From Camarhynchus parvulus (taxonomy: Eukaryota > Chordata > Aves > Passeriformes > Thraupidae), in NCBI RefSeq assembly GCF_901933205.1, contig NC_044572.1:79171465-79235464 (forward strand): a stretch of 64,000 nt of DNA, in the 5' to 3' direction. Both the position numbers and the translations under genes were made by a program. The first letter of the stretch is position 1, and each line of letters opens with the position of its first letter. This document shows, piece after piece, positions 25,501 through 38,723 of this stretch. The notes below the pieces were generated by a model. That model worked only from the letters and a program-made list of their open reading frames with translations, did no database searches and was not told where the DNA came from.

Positions 25501-25992
25501 TGGGTCTGGTTGGGACAGAGTCGATTTGTTCATTCGCAGCCTGTGTCATTCTCTATTTTGCATTTGTAGCTAAACCAGTGTTGAAAACACAACAGTGCTT
25601 TGCCTATTGCTGAGCAATACTCACAGAGCAACAAGGCTTTATCTTTTTCCCATTCTCTCCCCTTCATGAGTGGGATGGGGGTGTGCAAAAAACTGGGAGG
25701 AAACATGGCTGGGAGCAGCTGACCCAAACTTACCAGAGGGATACTCCATACCACATGATATCATGATCAGCTGGAACATCTGGGAGAAAGGGACTTCCAA
25801 TGGGAACTAATGAAAAAATTCCTTATTTTGTTTTGCTTCCATGTGAGCTTTTTTTTTATCTATTAAAGTCTTTGTATCTTGATCCTCAAATTTCCTTGTC
25901 TTTATTCTTCCAATTTTCTTTCCCAACCCAATGAGTTGGAAGTAAGCCAACAACTGACTTACTCAGCTGCTAGCCAGGGTCAATCCAACACA
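25501..25992 (+). mobile_element. degraded solo LTR of an avian ERVL-like endogenous retrovirus
   Basis: About 490 bp matches, in order, the LTR of a family common in bird genomes. It starts TGGGTCTGGTTGGGACAGAG, then has 'cagtgctttgcctattgctgagcaat' near 25591, 'cagctgacccaaact' near 25717, and 'gggatactccataccacatgat' near 25739. A polyadenylation signal ATTAAA follows at 25862-25867, then a pyrimidine-rich U5-like segment ending near CACA. No TATA word is visible at the expected place. No gag, pol or env sequence lies on either side, so this is a solo LTR left by recombination. Clear target-site duplications were not found. Confidence 0.8.
25862..25867 (+). promoter_or_regulatory. LTR polyadenylation signal (ATTAAA)
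   Basis: ATTAAA followed by a GT/T-rich stretch sits at the place where the poly(A) signal is found in this LTR family. It may still act as a weak cryptic signal. Confidence 0.5.
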
Positions 25993-26539
25993 CTGGCTGT
26001 AAATATGAGAAGAGATACTGCCAATCTCAAGAATTTCTGTCTATGTTTTTATCCCATAGGAACTTTAGATTCTTGGTAACTTTCAGCGGCATTTTCTTAT
26101 TTTCTTTTTTCTTATTTTATTTATTCTTTTCTCTCTACTTCAAGTGATATTATTTGGCACTGCAGGAGCAAAAAAAGTTACCTAATCAACTTCATCTGGT
26201 GTGTTGTATACTTTTATAGTAGCTTGAGAAACTGAGCAAATCATATGCACCTGACTGAAGCTATAGAATTACTCATGAAGATATGCACTGTGGAGACACT
26301 TCCCCCAAAGCAATCACCCCACTGACTCCTCAGCATGGCCATTCTGGCAGAGTCTGAGAATCCATCTCCTTGAAGGCAGACTCTCCAAGGTCATTCACCA
26401 GGGCTCTCAGAGCTAAAACTTCACTGAGGATGTGCCTAAGCCTTGGGAGGGAGGGGTATGGCCATACGGTAAGTCATCAGCATAAGCCCAGCGTTTCACT
26501 TTCCCAGTTACACTTTCATACCACCTTCCTTATGTGCTA
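25993..26539. other. unique DNA, no gene seen
   Basis: No gene recognised. A T-rich, ATTTT-repeating stretch occupies about 26095-26140. The segment 26280-26480 is less AT-rich and might belong to the LINE fossil that follows, but it could not be aligned with confidence. Confidence 0.45.
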
Positions 26540-26915
26540 TCCTTTATATTCATTCACACTGAGATTCACCTGACATTCTATTGCCTCTCAATTTGCCTCC
26601 TGCAATTTTACAAGCAGCCCATACTTTTCATGTTCTGAGTAACCTGGTATATTAGCAGATTTTTGCCTTTCACTGCTTAATCTCTTCATGGGTATCTGAG
26701 ATTAAATTAACTACCACAGTTCCCTGCAGAACCTCACTGCTGGCCAGCTTCTATTCCAAGAGGTGAATACTTCATCTAATTTCCTGGCATTTACCCTACA
26801 AATAATTTTTGGACATGCCAGTACTTTTACTCCTCTTCCTATTTGTTGGGAGTTTTTTAAGGTTTATGAAAAATGTTGCCAATGCCTTTTTTTGAAAGTC
26901 CTTTGAATTAACACT
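26540..26915 (-). mobile_element. ancient L3/CR1-like LINE fossil
   Basis: On the plus strand this reads as the complement of a LINE reverse-transcriptase region. It contains 'cacctgacattctattgcc', 'ggtatattagcagatttttgcc', 'acagttccctgcagaacctcactg' and 'ggacatgccagtacttttactcc', ending in 'tttttttgaaagtcctttg'. The same order of segments occurs in old L3/CR1-like LINEs of turtles, crocodiles and other amniotes (compare 'acagatccctgtgggacaccact'). It is more diverged than the CR1 copies in this window, with many indels and no open frame. Confidence 0.55.
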
Positions 26916-29900
26916 CAAGAACTATCTGAATTATAAGCACGTAACATGAAATGTCTTACAGTTAGTACCTGCACTGCAAAAAGGGAAAGTAGTCCAGGGT
27001 TTAAGACCAGCACCAATAAGTAATTAAAAATACCAGTAATTAAGAGCATATATTTGGCAGCCTCCTGCTGTAGCAACTTTTTCCTCGAGTACTAAGATTC
27101 ACAGTCTAAAATCAGAGACTACAAAGACCATAAACTACTTGTCTCTATCCTTGATTTAGGAGATTGCTACTTTCTCAGCTCTCAGAAATTGATCTTTTTT
27201 GAGAATTAGAAGTCACTGCCCTCATCTCAAATATTTTTCCAATTCTTAGGTAGCAGCTGCACTATCTTTCAGAAATAGTATAACTGATATGTATCTAGCT
27301 AAATTCCCATTGGTTCTTCAAAATTTGTTTTCAGATTTTTTCCCTCTGTTCATTGATCTGAAAGATTTGTTTGCCTGAAACTTTTTCTGTTTTTTTTCTA
27401 TTGATGGCAGTGGATGTAACAAAAATGTTAATGCCACTTGTAATCTTTATCTTGCCTGTATCCCTAAACTGTCATTGCAGCAGTAATACTACATTAAAAA
27501 GAGGTTATTGGGGTAAATTTGCTCAGTCAGAAGAAAATAGAGATACCTTGTTTCTCCTTCTTTAACTCAGAGATTACATAAAGGATTATGCATCACGAAA
27601 TTTTCTTCTTAACCTCATTAATTCTGGAGAACACTTTGTGAAGAAATCTGTTGTTTTATCTTTAATTTCCTTTCTTTCTAGACAGATTTTTAGTCATGCA
27701 GTTAGGTTTATGCTGCTGTTTTGCATAATGAAAGAATAATGAGTTAATAAATATTGAAAAAGTCAAGGTTTGTATGCTCCTCTATTTAAAAACTTATTTT
27801 CTAACATATTTCAAGAGTAAATATCAATGTTTTGCCATACATTGCCTTTGATACATCATCAGAATAAAAATATAATAAGATTAAAATTTGGATAACAACG
27901 AATTCATTTTGCAAACCTAAAATTCTCTGTGAGACCAGGACGAGGTTTGGATAGCCAGGAACTATAGCAATGATCAGAATTCAGTGTTACTAGAGATTCT
28001 AGGTTCTCTTAGTGTTTGGTGTCACTGATTTTCCTTGAGTTATGACCATTATTTTCAATATTCTAAGTTTTCAATTCATTTAAGGAAAAAAGCAATGTCA
28101 CTCTAGCCATACCTTACACTGTATTCCTCACATCTTCTGCATATTTAAAAGTGAATAGAATTCTCTTTTACTCCTGTACATAGCACTAAGGTGTGAGACA
28201 GACTCTGAATTAAACATAAGCTCTTGTGAGATTTTAAAATGTTGGATTTTCATGTTTATTTTGCATTTATTTGTATTTCACTTTTATTGTGCAGTAAGAT
28301 ATTTTGTTTAGTAATTTTTATTTCCTCTGTGGAAGTTACTAAACAGAGTTAGATTCTCGTGTGTATTTTAAAACAGTCTTTAAAGAGGTGTAAATAATTT
28401 ATTTTTTGCCAGAAAAAAATTACCAGCTACATACAATCCAATACTTATCTAGTTTCCCATTAACATGGTATTCATCAGAAATTAGCAGATGAAATCCATC
28501 TCCAGGAGCTGCAGCAGAAGTATTGAATCTAATTACTACATGTAGCACACTGCATGTCAGCTTCTAGACAGCACACTCAGATAGCTCTCAGAGTAAAAGA
28601 GGCATAGCATAAAAAAAGGATAGGTCATATCTTTGGTGCTTAACTCTTTATGCATGCAAGTGTTTTTCCAATGAAAGAAGTAGGTGTGAACAGCATGTGC
28701 TTTTAAAAACACATTTGTTGTATTATTAATTCTATGACGAAGTGCAGTGTGAATGAAGCAGTACTTTGTTTACAGAGTGCTGAAGACTCACAGATGAAGC
28801 AGATTTTCAAAAAGCACAGAAAAGCTTTCAGACAATTAAATACCATCATTTTTTCCTCATACTTGGTATCCACGAAGACCATCATGGCAGATTTTTTTAA
28901 AATAACCTAGCACGTGAGGTACTAGTCTATTCTGAAATACAATCATTTGTTTCGATATGAAAATAAGACCACAACCATCAAAAAGCTCTACCCCTTCACA
29001 TATGCAAATTCTTTCTCTTTGGGTTCAAAACCGACCTAGGCCTGACTTTGAATTTTACTCTAGTGAAACAGAATCTAAGTTTGTTCTGAGTTAAGGGAAT
29101 TCAGTTCCAGCACTAGAGAGTTAACATCAGATTTTCTTTCTATTTGCAGAGACAGGACTAATCTTTCCCAGTTTCCCTGTCCTCTGAGCCATCAAGAGAC
29201 ACTAATTTTAGCTGACACTGGATTCCTATTCATTTCTCTCATTCTAGGAGAGTGTTAAGACATTAGTGACAGTGAAGAATTACTTGTCTGCATAGCATGT
29301 TGTGTATTGCAGCAATCAGTACATGCAGGAAACTTTGAGGAGTGACAATGATGGCTTGATGTGCACAAAAGTATTGATGTCACATGAAGAATATCAGGTT
29401 TTGTATCAAGCTTTAGTTGCCATTCATCTTGTTACCAAAGTTTTCACATTCTTGAACAAAATTAAAAACAGTGTATTTGTCATATTAATCCATACTTCTA
29501 TTGAGACTTCCAAAATTATTTCACAAACATAAAACAATTCAAACAAGGCTGATAATTTTTAAATGCCACCTATACATTGCTCATGCCTGCACTGAATCTG
29601 CAGTAACAGATTTTATATTCTGTACTTACACACTACACATAGAACCATAAAATGATAACTACCCCTCAATTTAAAATAGGATACAAAGAGGTATGATCAG
29701 AAAGCCATAAATGGCATTTAACATTTTCAATCTTCTGTATGATTACCATGTGTTTTTCTTAGATTTCTACTTGTTTGAAGGTTTTGTGAGGTAAGAAGCC
29801 TTGAAATATTAATATAGTTATAATTACAAACTTTTAATAATCCAACAGGATGTAAGATAAAAGCCACTTGAAGCTCTTTATAGCCTGAGGGACTATGTTG

Positions 29901-31002
29901 ATTTCTTTCTGCACTCATTTCTTAAAGTATTAAAAATGCATTATTGGAAGTGCTCTGATAACTCCTCAGATGTCTATTTATTCAACTCTGCAATTGTTTA
30001 TGTTAGAATTATGGACTTGGTTTTCTATTCAGACAGTTATTTAGTTTGCTTGCTTGCTGAGTCTTGAATCTATTTTAGTTCAAATTATATTAGAGCATCA
30101 CATACAAAAGAATTCTTTGTTCACAGCTCCAACAAAATAGAGAAGGCTTCAGAGGCATCTATAGCTCAGGGCCCAGTAAATTAGGTCTTGACTAGAAAAA
30201 TAAAAGGAATAAAAATTGCCATATGTAAGAGGGTGGATTGGATGTGCTGTCTTCCACTAAGAAAATGGAAACTGCATTCTCTTATAAATTGAAAGTGTTT
30301 TTAATTTTTTTTTAAAAGTCACATATTCTTAGATAATAGGATCTACTCTAAAATAAAGAAACACTGTGTTTTATATTCTTTCTGTGGCCCAGATGACATT
30401 TCTTTATGATGAAAAAGAGAAGGAAGTCAGATAAGAAATCTCTATGGAATTTACCTTGTGTTCACAACTACCCATCTTTACACCAGCCAGAAAAACTGTG
30501 GAAGTGCATGGCTCCAGAGAATCTAGTTTTTGCCACACCCGTATTATTGTACAATATAACAGCCCGAAAGTGGGAAGTATTTGCAGAAGCTGTTTCAAAA
30601 TAGAATGTTTTTCTTCTCTTCTTTCTTTGCTACTGCCCTTTTTCAAAAGGTCGAAAATCAATTTACAATGTATTCTTCTACTGAAACAGCCACTGAAAGA
30701 TATCTTGAGAAGGCTAAGACATGAAAACTCTGGTATCATCAAAACATTGGTTTTTTCCCCTTATTCTTTTAATGCATGTTTTGAAGCAGATATCCTTTTA
30801 AATACCATTCACAGAGAAGAACCCATTTGCTTTATTTCCTGTAGATGCCTTATTAGCTATATAATTTTCCTTCACATTTTTATTTACATAGCTGAAGCAT
30901 AGAATTAGGTGGAAATTGATAAAATTAGCTTTATGTACAATTTGGATAGTTATTTTTGCATTGAACATTATTGTCCTGTGTTAATACAAGCTGTAGAAGG
31001 AG

Positions 31003-31035
31003 GATTATTGTTAATTAGATTGATTAATCTTTAAT
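31003..31035 (+). promoter_or_regulatory. cluster of homeodomain-type TAAT words
   Basis: The stretch includes ATTATTGTTAATTAGAT followed by TGATTAATCTTTAAT, with four TAAT/ATTA cores in 33 bp. TGATTAAT resembles a Pbx/Hox composite. The segment is partly self-complementary. AT-rich DNA produces such words often, so functional weight is low. Confidence 0.15.
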
Positions 31036-31382
31036 ATAGTAGTGAAAAAGAATGTGGCTTTAGTCATGTTTAGGTAAGGCTTTTTGCAAAGTCTTCTGCA
31101 TCGTTTTAGAAAAATCTTATTCTGTATTGCATTTTGCATTTCTTCAGTATTAACTGACATGAAGATTGTACATATGCTATCCTTTAGTCCTAGTTAATAA
31201 TACTTCAATTTCTACTTTCTTCCTTCACACTTCACAGGAATGAGGATCCAATTTTATGTTTATTTCAGAGCTCATTAAAAGGACATTGTATTTTGATCTT
31301 TTTTAATTTCTTTAAGAGATCAAGTATCTGCATACCATTTTATATTTTGAAAAAAAATACAGCAAAACAGAACAAAACAACA

Positions 31383-31403
31383 CAACAACAACAACAACAA
31401 CAA
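31383..31403. repeat. (CAA)7 microsatellite
   Basis: Seven CAA triplets follow an A-rich lead-in at 31350-31382. No gene is attached. Confidence 0.95.
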
Positions 31404-33039
31404 GAGCAGGAAGAATTATGTCTTACTGGAAAAACTGAAAAATTAATAGTGTATTTTAAATATACTAGGTACTATTTTTGATTCATCTGTATTATAACCA
31501 TGCATCTTTAAACCAGTATATGTTGCTTAGTTAAAATTTTGATATACCTCTTGAATTCATTAATGTAGTAAGCTAAAAGCTCATTCTTTAGTGCTTCATG
31601 TGTTACTTTGGACCAGGATTCTAATTTAAGAACTTTTTCAGAAGCTATCAATCAAAATTATAGATAGCTTTTCATTATAGCAATGAATATTGATTTTTTT
31701 CCTGTAATGACATGGGCCAATGCCTTTTTTCTTAAGAATTGTAATGTCTCTTTTTTTTGTTTCAATGTTCAGCTAAGGAAGGATATTCACAAGCCAACCT
31801 TTTAACCTATCAGTAGTGATAATGATACGAAACAGCAACAAAATAGGGAAAGAATAGATTGATAAGGTGATAGATAAATCAGTCACATTTCAGGGTTTAT
31901 AATAAGGTGTTTAAGAGTCAACCAAGGAAATGTTCATGCTGTTTAACTTTGGGAGTTACAGGATGATGGCCCTGGTCTTGGAGGTGTGGGAGCTGTAGCA
32001 CAACATCTATATCTCAAGCAGGGGAAATAAAGATGAAAATATGAGGCTATTTAGCCTTGGAAGATTTTAGCACTAATTAAGTAATTGGGATGTGCATATA
32101 TAAATTCAAGAATGTAACAAATGACAGATACAAATTTGCTGAGACTCAATGTTCTTCATCAGCAGAACAGAGGCTTACTGAATGGAAGATGTGGTAAATA
32201 TGATACAACTTCATTTCAACAATTTGATTGCACCATATGGCTTGAAATACAACCAACTAGAAAAATACATTTTAGAAAGCCTTTATGAAATGTTAGTAAC
32301 AAAAATTGCAAATTAATTATCAAACTTCCATAACAGCACTGCAAACTTGCCCAAGCTAAATGTAGTAGGAGTTCTGATACACTCAGAAGATCCAAACTGG
32401 ATGTGAGAGTGAAATCCAGAAACAATAATTAGGTGAGGGTCTGATCTACATTGTAGGGTCAAGAAAAGCAAGTTCTTCATTGGATCCAGTGAACACTGTC
32501 CCTGTCCTTTCAAATGGAAGAATTACCTTAATCTCTGCCACTTTTGGCTTGGCACAACATCTCTTACAAACTTATAAACCTCAGAGGAAGAAAAAGAGAA
32601 AATTGAAATCATTGGAGATCAACAACTTGAACAGATTCAGAACATTATCTGTGCGTTTTATCAAGTCCTCTACAAATGAAAAATTGAAATTAATACAGAT
32701 TTAATATACTGCTCACTAAAGTTAGTGAATTTTAGGAAGTAAAATAACAGCTTTTTACTTTTTTAGCCATGGGCAACCTGCAATCCCTCTTTGGAGATGA
32801 GCAGAAAAAATATATAAAGACCTCTTAAAAGAACTGCTTTTGTGCAGAAGTTTTGTGTTTGTACGTGCGAATAATGGCTTCTCAGGACTGAGAAGGCAAT
32901 CTCAACGTGAGTGTAGACTATGAGGAAACAGAAAATATCTTTCAGTCTTTTAGCCAACATTCAGCATGAAAGCATCACGGATCTTTTTTTGCCAATGTGA
33001 TATTTTCTGCTGCTTCTTCTGAGAGTCAGGCACTTAACA

Positions 33040-33290
33040 CTGGTGTATGATAGGAGAACACAAGACAACAGACAAAGCCAGGAACTAGAGAAGATCTAGC
33101 CTGATAAATGAAAAAAGATTCAAGGAGAGGAACAGGTTGCCCAGAGATTGTATGCAACCTCTGCTGCTGAATACCTTCAAAAACATAGAAAAAAATGGTG
33201 AGTATTCTAGTCTGATATCACAGCCAACCAGACCAGAAACTTTCTGAGATTCTTTCCAACCTGAGTTATCCTATAAATATACAACCAGCA
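33040..33290 (+). mobile_element. highly degraded CR1 3' end
   Basis: Traces of the CR1 3' untranslated region can be followed on the plus strand: 'gaggaacaggttgcccagagattg' near 33126, 'aataccttcaaaaacat' near 33171, and 'gagattctttccaacctgagttatcctataaat' at the end. Divergence is high and there is no coding content. The left boundary is uncertain. Confidence 0.65.
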
Positions 33291-36150
33291 GCTTTTCATA
33301 TAATTAGCTAGCAGGGTTTTCCTCATGCCTCTCTCTGGTCTGTTTTTCAGTGTACTTGTAATAATCAGGTGTGGATTTCAGCCTTAAAGTTGTAGTGAAC
33401 TTCAAGTTTCCAACTTTTTACAGATTGTGAGGGGGAAATTCTAAGCACCCTTAATATTTTGGACTTAAACCAGACTCAGTCAGTGAAACAGCACTCATCT
33501 CACTTTGTGTTCTAAATGGCACTTTTTGTGTCCAATTTAGAGCCTGTTGGCACCTGAATTGCATGTCTGCTTCTTTCTGGCTCTCAAGGCATTGAGTATC
33601 TGCCTTACAGTCCACCGCAGAGAGAACAGCTTTTATTAAAAAAAACAGGGAAGTAAATATGGTCTTTTCTCTTTGGCCTTTCTCATTCCTAGCCATGTTT
33701 ACTTTACTACCCTGTCATTCTTTCCATTTACTCACTGCTGCTAAGAAACAGTTTTCTACATCAGCAGAAAAAATAGACACCCTTTTTATATGTCTTCTTA
33801 CCTTCCCAAAGCTTCTTTTGACCTAAAAGGATTTTTTTTTGGTGGGGAATGTGGAAATATGTATTTATATGACGTTTCCTGTCTGAGCAGAGGGAAAAAT
33901 AGGTTTGATGGGAGAGCAAAACAAGTTTCTTTGTTTGCAGTAAGACAGATCTTGCTAATATGATGTCATAGACGATTATCAGGGTTAAATTAAATAATAT
34001 CAAATTTTATTGATATTAATACCTTAAAGACTAGGAGTTGCTCTGTAGGTTGTTATGAATGGGGTTCCATCATTTCAGAGGTCTTTAGAGTCATCCTTAA
34101 AGCATCAAGGACAGAAAACATACAGTAATATGGACTATATTCAGTGATTGTAATGAGTTAATTTCTTATTTGTTTTTCTAAAGAACAGTTCTGAGATCTC
34201 TAAGATCTCTTCCTTCTCCAGGTCTGCTTCTTCAAAATGTCAGTGATTTGAATGAAAAGGATCTAGAAAGAACAAGTTGCACTATTTTCACATTCTTTCT
34301 ATTTGTGTTGAAAGTTTGATCAAACCTGTCAAAAAAATTAATCTTGTCATGGAGATGTCTGGGTTGTTTATGTCCCAAACATAATCATTCAGAGCTGGCC
34401 AGTTCTGTTACTGAAATGAAACTGCCTCATCTGAACAGGAGAAGGGATGCTTTAACAAGGTATAATTGCCCAGTTTTTCTTTTTACTGTGATACATTATG
34501 CTTAAATGTTGCTGGTAAACTATTAATTAAAAGTAAATATTGTTAGAAAAAAAAAATAAATGAAATTTCAAATTTATCCCTGCTTAGTCTTCATCATTCA
34601 CAAAGACTAAGTCTCCTTTTTAGAAAAGTACAAATATAAATATTCACAGACCAGCTCTTTTCTTGAATATTTTGAGGTTTTTGGACTTTTTAGTTTTCTT
34701 TTTTTTCCTGCTTAAATCTCATTTCCCAAAAGAAATAAGTAATGTTTCGTTATCTATATTAACTATGTTTACATAATCATTCCCTACATACAGCTGTAGG
34801 AGTTCCTAAAACAGAAAAGACATAATGTTTTTGAAAAGGATATCTCAAAAGATGGATAAAGCTAAAGAGTCCTCTAGAATTTGAATGTTTGTGCTGCACG
34901 TGCTGGGAGTCACAAGCTAACCTTTGATACAGTCATAATGTGCAGGAAATCATCACTATCCAATTTCTGGCCCTTGTGAATATTTCCCACTGTCTTCTGG
35001 AATTTCCAGTCAGCACTACCAATTTCCAGTATGACTATGAATAAACAACCTCTAATCTGAATTTTGGTGTCACTTTTCTCAGAGCATCATGCTTAAAGCA
35101 TGACTCTTCATCCACGAGAAACTTTGTCATGGCTGCAAGATAAGTATTATAGTATAAAGAGCACAGACTCTTCTGAATGTAAGGTTTGGTGACTTTTCCA
35201 TGCTTTCATTATTAAATATTTGGAAGAAATTGATTGTACAAGATGGGTTGCTTTGGCATGTTTCTAAAACTACAGAAGCAATGCATGTGGCCTACAGATT
35301 CATAATTAAGACTTCTTTAGCATATTCTTCAAGTTTTTTCTTTAGAAATTTAACCATTTGGACTGCAGTTATTTCAACCCACCTTTTGGGCAGAGAGGAA
35401 ACCTGTACAATGGAATCCTCCTTATTGAACTTCTGAAGATATTTTGGAAAAAAAACTGTGATTGGAGACCAGGATATATCTTAGGAACTCACAGAATCCA
35501 AGCATCTAATTTTTCCCTTCCAAAGTCAACTGATACATCTACATTTCAAGTTAAGGTGATGACAACTAAGTAACCCTTCAAGTAATTATGTTAAATATCA
35601 TCATATTTTCCATTTTAGATTCTGTCATTCTTAAATAAGTAATTTAAAAACTTTTCAACTTTAAAAGCAGATGAAGCATTGGAAGCTAATTATGAAACAC
35701 AAAAAACTGCAGTACAAACTCAAATAACAGACACTCCACAGCTGGTCCCACGTCTAACTAAATATTTGTGAAATAAGCATAAACAATGGTGACAGCAATT
35801 GCAGATTATTTATATGAAAAACTGGGAGCTGAATAATTTTCCACACAAAATATACTTAACTGAAAACTCTTGAGAGTAATTGAAATGTACAATTAAAGTG
35901 AGATATGGCAAGATAGTATTTGAAGTACCCAGACTAAGATCCACTTGAACAAACCTTAAACACTACACAGCAGAGATTACCATTATACATGAATATACCA
36001 TGATCCTGTTCCTTCATAGATTCATTATCTATGTAATGCAAAAAAGATTAAGAAAGTACATTGCTTTAAAGTATCGAAAATTTCCTGATCCTAACAATAC
36101 CCTAGAGGAATCACATTTCTCTTGATAACAGAGATAACAGAAATATCTGC

Positions 36151-36166
36151 TATATATATATATATA
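36151..36166. repeat. (TA)8 microsatellite
   Basis: Eight TA units within AT-rich DNA. Confidence 0.9.
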
Positions 36167-37677
36167 AATTTTTGCGAAGATTTTTCATTATTTCAAAAAC
36201 CATCATGGAAAACAACAAGTTATATTTAATTACTTATATTAATTAATTTATTAACAATTAATTTATTAGTTTTGCATTTAAATTATACAACCTACATCAA
36301 AGGAACTGCTTTGTAAACCTGAATTGACATGTGCATGAAAGTATCATTGAAATCAAAGAGAAAATGTTTCTTAGAAAGTTATATCCTTCTCATGTTCTTC
36401 AAATGATTTTACTATTTACTATTCCCCCCTACATGCTTGACATACTGAAACAAACATAACTGTAAGAAAAATTATAACATAATTTTTACTTACAGTAAAA
36501 CATGTCATTAAGAAAGGTCAGAAAAATTTAGGAAAAAGTAATAGATATTATTTTTATAATTTTGCTAGTGTCTATATTGTGTGTCAGCTGTGAAAGCACT
36601 CTAAACAAAGTACTGGATTTCTTTTGAAAATTCAAATATATTGTCAAAAAATGCTTGCAGTATTTAAAGCTTCCCTACAAAAAATAGAATTTCTAAAATA
36701 GTGTTTACCTTTATAAGTATACCCTTACAGAGGCTTTATCAGTCTAATACCTTTCAACACATCAAATTTTATAAGTTTCAAGAAAAACTAAAATCTAAAA
36801 AAAACAGTAAAATGATCATGCAGTAAATTTAAAAGGAAAGAAATTGCAAGTTAAAAATCCTCACATCATTTTATTTCTGCTCTTTCAGGTGCATACTATA
36901 ATTTTCCATGGTATTATTGAACTCCCTCTATGTATTCAACTACATGGATACAAAATTGATGGAAAAACTCATCATTCTGATGAGGTGGTATTTTTTGCTG
37001 CTGTGGTACCCAAGTTATTTTTACCTTCCTCTGTATCACCATGTGTCATAGGTTTCATAGGCTCATCAGAGCACATTCACCTAAAAAAAGTTATCTGCCA
37101 TTCTGTCGATATGGGGATTGCTGATACACTTGATTGTTCCTGCCCTCCTTCTATTTTTGTGATCTTTCACACTAAAGTTCTTAATTTCTAAGGCACTGAA
37201 GTGCTTTGTGATTCAGGGTATGTCAGTATGGTCCCTTCTAGATTAGATATTTAATGCATGGCTGTAATTCACAGCTGGGTATATTTGATGGGTCAGAAGG
37301 TCTTCTTGAGCACTATAGTCCTAAAACTAAATGTGATTACATAAGGTGGGAAGTAGTAGAGATATTTAATTACTAAATCACACAGGCTATTATTTGTGAA
37401 GGCAGTGATGCATCATGAATGAGGCAAATGGAACACATTGCTTTTATCCTCTCCTTTCAGTAAGCAAGGACACCTGCATCATTCCTCCTTCCGCTGTTTA
37501 CTCTGTCAGTGGGGATTGCTCTTGTGAGCATAGTACAAATCAGATTCTTCCTTCTAAACAAGACAGGGATCTAAAATGCATTGCCATGCTTGTTAAAAAA
37601 AGATATTAAAGCAATTTTTCTGAAACTCATTTTGATATTCTGTGTGTGTTTACTGAAGAGATATCTTCTTCTGATGA

Positions 37678-37694
37678 TTTTTTTTTTTTTTTTG
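37678..37694. repeat. run of 17 T
   Basis: Uninterrupted T tract. No AATAAA complement occurs close by on the right, so there is no sign that it is the tail of a minus-strand retrocopy. Confidence 0.85.
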
Positions 37695-38723
37695 GTCATT
37701 CAAGCTATCCCCACTTTCCTGGGACTGCAAGGAGATAGTTGACTGAATCTTGACCTACTGACTTGAATGGGCATGGTAAACTACTAGACAAGAGAAACTC
37801 CTGGACGTGATGAGATGTATTTATGGGAATCTAACAACAGTAGCAAGTGTCATGAGGGGATGATTGGATTTCACTGACAGGTCAGGAGTAGGTATGCAAG
37901 AAACAGGCAAACTTGACAAGAGGTGAAAAGGACCTTTGGGAAAGGGCATCTTGCAAGGCCCAAGATACTGAGAAAATCATATCAGCAGTAGCACATGGCT
38001 GAGAACACCTCCATAACAGTAGCAGAAATACTAGATTAGAGTGCAGATAGATGTACCAGAACATGATATGAAAAGTAATTAGGGAAATATTGTTTATTTT
38101 GTAGGAAACAGTAGTAAAAAGAGGAAAACCTGAGAGAGAAGAAAGGGAAAAGAAAGCAGCAGCTAAGGATGAGTTAGAGCAATATAGGTGGAGCAGCTAA
38201 TGGTCTTGGTGCTTGATTACTACCCCTGGCAGCACAGCAAAACGGAACTGTTATTCTGCCCATAAATAAAGTGGTGAATGTGGTTCTATTCTTAGGCAGA
38301 CCAAGGACATCCAGACACCTTCCTATGCTTAGTGGAGAATGTCCAGACAGTCCTGCTACTGTCACCTTTTCAGTACCACTTCTGGGTCTCATGACACCAC
38401 AACCTTCAACACACTTACCCAGCACACTTCTAGTCTGACTAGTAAACGTGATTAAAAACCCAGAACAGATATGGACTTGAGGCTGTTTCAGATGAATGCA
38501 CTGTTGTAGGCAAAAATTGGATTAACACTGCATCAGCCCATAGAAAGCTGAGAACAGGTGAATAGGAAAATTACATAAAATTGTACATAAAAAACTGTCT
38601 TCTGTTCTGGTACTTTGCAGTTTGAGAGCAATGAACAATGAAAAATTTTCAGGCTTTACAGAGTAACTTTGAAAACCTTCATCTGCTTCACTGAGTTTCA
38701 GACTGGTCTGCAGTACTACACTG

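Larger units (their letters stand above)
26916..33039. other. unique AT-rich DNA, no gene seen
   Basis: About 6 kb without a recognisable gene or mobile element. The longest frame in the window (152 codons, plus, 30444-30902) lies here. It overlaps a 112-codon minus frame and has no motifs. A homeodomain-word cluster (31003-31035) and a (CAA)7 microsatellite are listed separately. The stretch 28430-28600 looks like a possible conserved element, by composition only. Confidence 0.55.
33291..38723. other. unique AT-rich DNA, no gene seen
   Basis: About 5.4 kb with no recognisable gene. A (TA)8 tract lies at 36151-36166 and a run of 17 T at 37678-37694. A 115-codon plus frame (36844-37191) and an 83-codon minus frame (38174-38425) have no motifs I recognise and no promoter or splice context. 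Confidence 0.55.

Noticed and set aside
30444..30902. Longest open frame in the window (152 codons, plus strand)
   Set aside because: It overlaps a 112-codon minus frame and a second plus frame. It has no recognisable domain, signal peptide or splice context, and its residue usage fits translated AT-rich DNA. A length of 152 codons is within chance for 64 kb.
36844..37191. 115-codon plus-strand frame rich in hydrophobic residues
   Set aside because: It starts in AT-rich DNA without promoter or Kozak support and has no motif. The hydrophobic bias follows from T-rich codons.
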